A DNA stretch of 5,223 bases, from NCBI GenBank assembly GCA_021106915.1, contig JAIOTH010000044.1:1-5223 (forward strand). Reading direction: 5' to 3'. Made by a program: the position numbers and the translations under genes. Below, piece by piece: positions 5,199-5,223 of the stretch. The DNA comes from a bacterium. Lineage in GTDB: Bacteria > Patescibacteriota > Patescibacteriia > UBA1558 > S5-K13. Within the stretch, counting starts at the first letter, position 1; each line of letters begins with the position of its first letter. The notes beneath the pieces were generated by a model, which worked only from the letters and a program-made list of their open reading frames with translations, had not been told where the DNA came from and did not search any database.

Positions 5199-5223
5199 TA
5201 TGACTAAGAAGTTTTATGTAGTA
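5182..5223 (+). pseudogene. Continuation of the VirB4/TraC-type gene in the shifted frame, partial
   Basis: From 5182 the frame reads IDLQSIMTKKFYVV to the window edge. Joined to the preceding FIKEL it gives FIKELIDLQSIMTKKFYVV, which fits the family pattern in which a short helix leads into (M)(S/T)KKFYVVVP. The join needs exactly one extra base, for example an A after GAATTA, so a one-base loss is the simplest explanation. An ATG at 5200 could in principle restart translation at MTKKFYVV. The rest of the ATPase lies beyond the window, so whether it is otherwise intact is unknown. Confidence 0.65.

Overview
This is an AT-rich window with long runs of A and T, short intergenic gaps and few Shine-Dalgarno sequences. 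It holds four complete genes, one gene cut by the left edge and one frameshifted gene cut by the right edge. The standard code fits, because all full-length frames run without in-frame TGA. The overall style suggests a member of the Patescibacteria (Candidate Phyla Radiation). The reasons are a single-subunit Elp3, a PrgI-type protein next to a VirB4/TraC-like gene, and GC-rich palindromes and C5/G5 repeat elements set in AT-rich spacers. This assignment rests on remembered gene content and repeat style, not on a database search.

Left part (1-1904): an Elp3-type radical SAM tRNA-modification enzyme lies on the minus strand and runs off the left edge, so its C-terminal acetyltransferase domain is not visible. 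Facing away from it across 180 bases is a class I SAM-dependent methyltransferase that looks like the Trm9/ALKBH8 tRNA methyltransferase family. Elp3 makes the cm5 group on wobble uridine 34, and Trm9 methylates cm5U to mcm5U. The pair therefore suggests a minimal bacterial version of the eukaryotic Elongator-Trm9 pathway. The gap between them holds a heptamer tract and an imperfect palindrome built of C5/G5 blocks, into which a second 50-base palindromic element appears to have inserted.

Middle part (1905-3051): a sigma70-like promoter (TTGACT, 17 bases, TATAAT) overlaps four tandem 10-base repeats and drives a class II Fic-domain adenylyltransferase with an N-terminal inhibitory motif and a C-terminal winged helix.

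Right part (3052-5223): an extended -10 promoter precedes a 376-residue soluble protein of unknown function. A PrgI family membrane protein and the N-terminal part of a VirB4/TraC-type secretion ATPase follow. This looks like the start of a type IV secretion or conjugation-like gene cluster. The VirB4 frame stops at 5183 but resumes in another frame at once with family-like sequence, so a single base appears to be missing inside a small stem-loop. A 20-base palindrome and a second heptamer tract lie in the spacer before the PrgI gene and echo the repeats of the left spacer.
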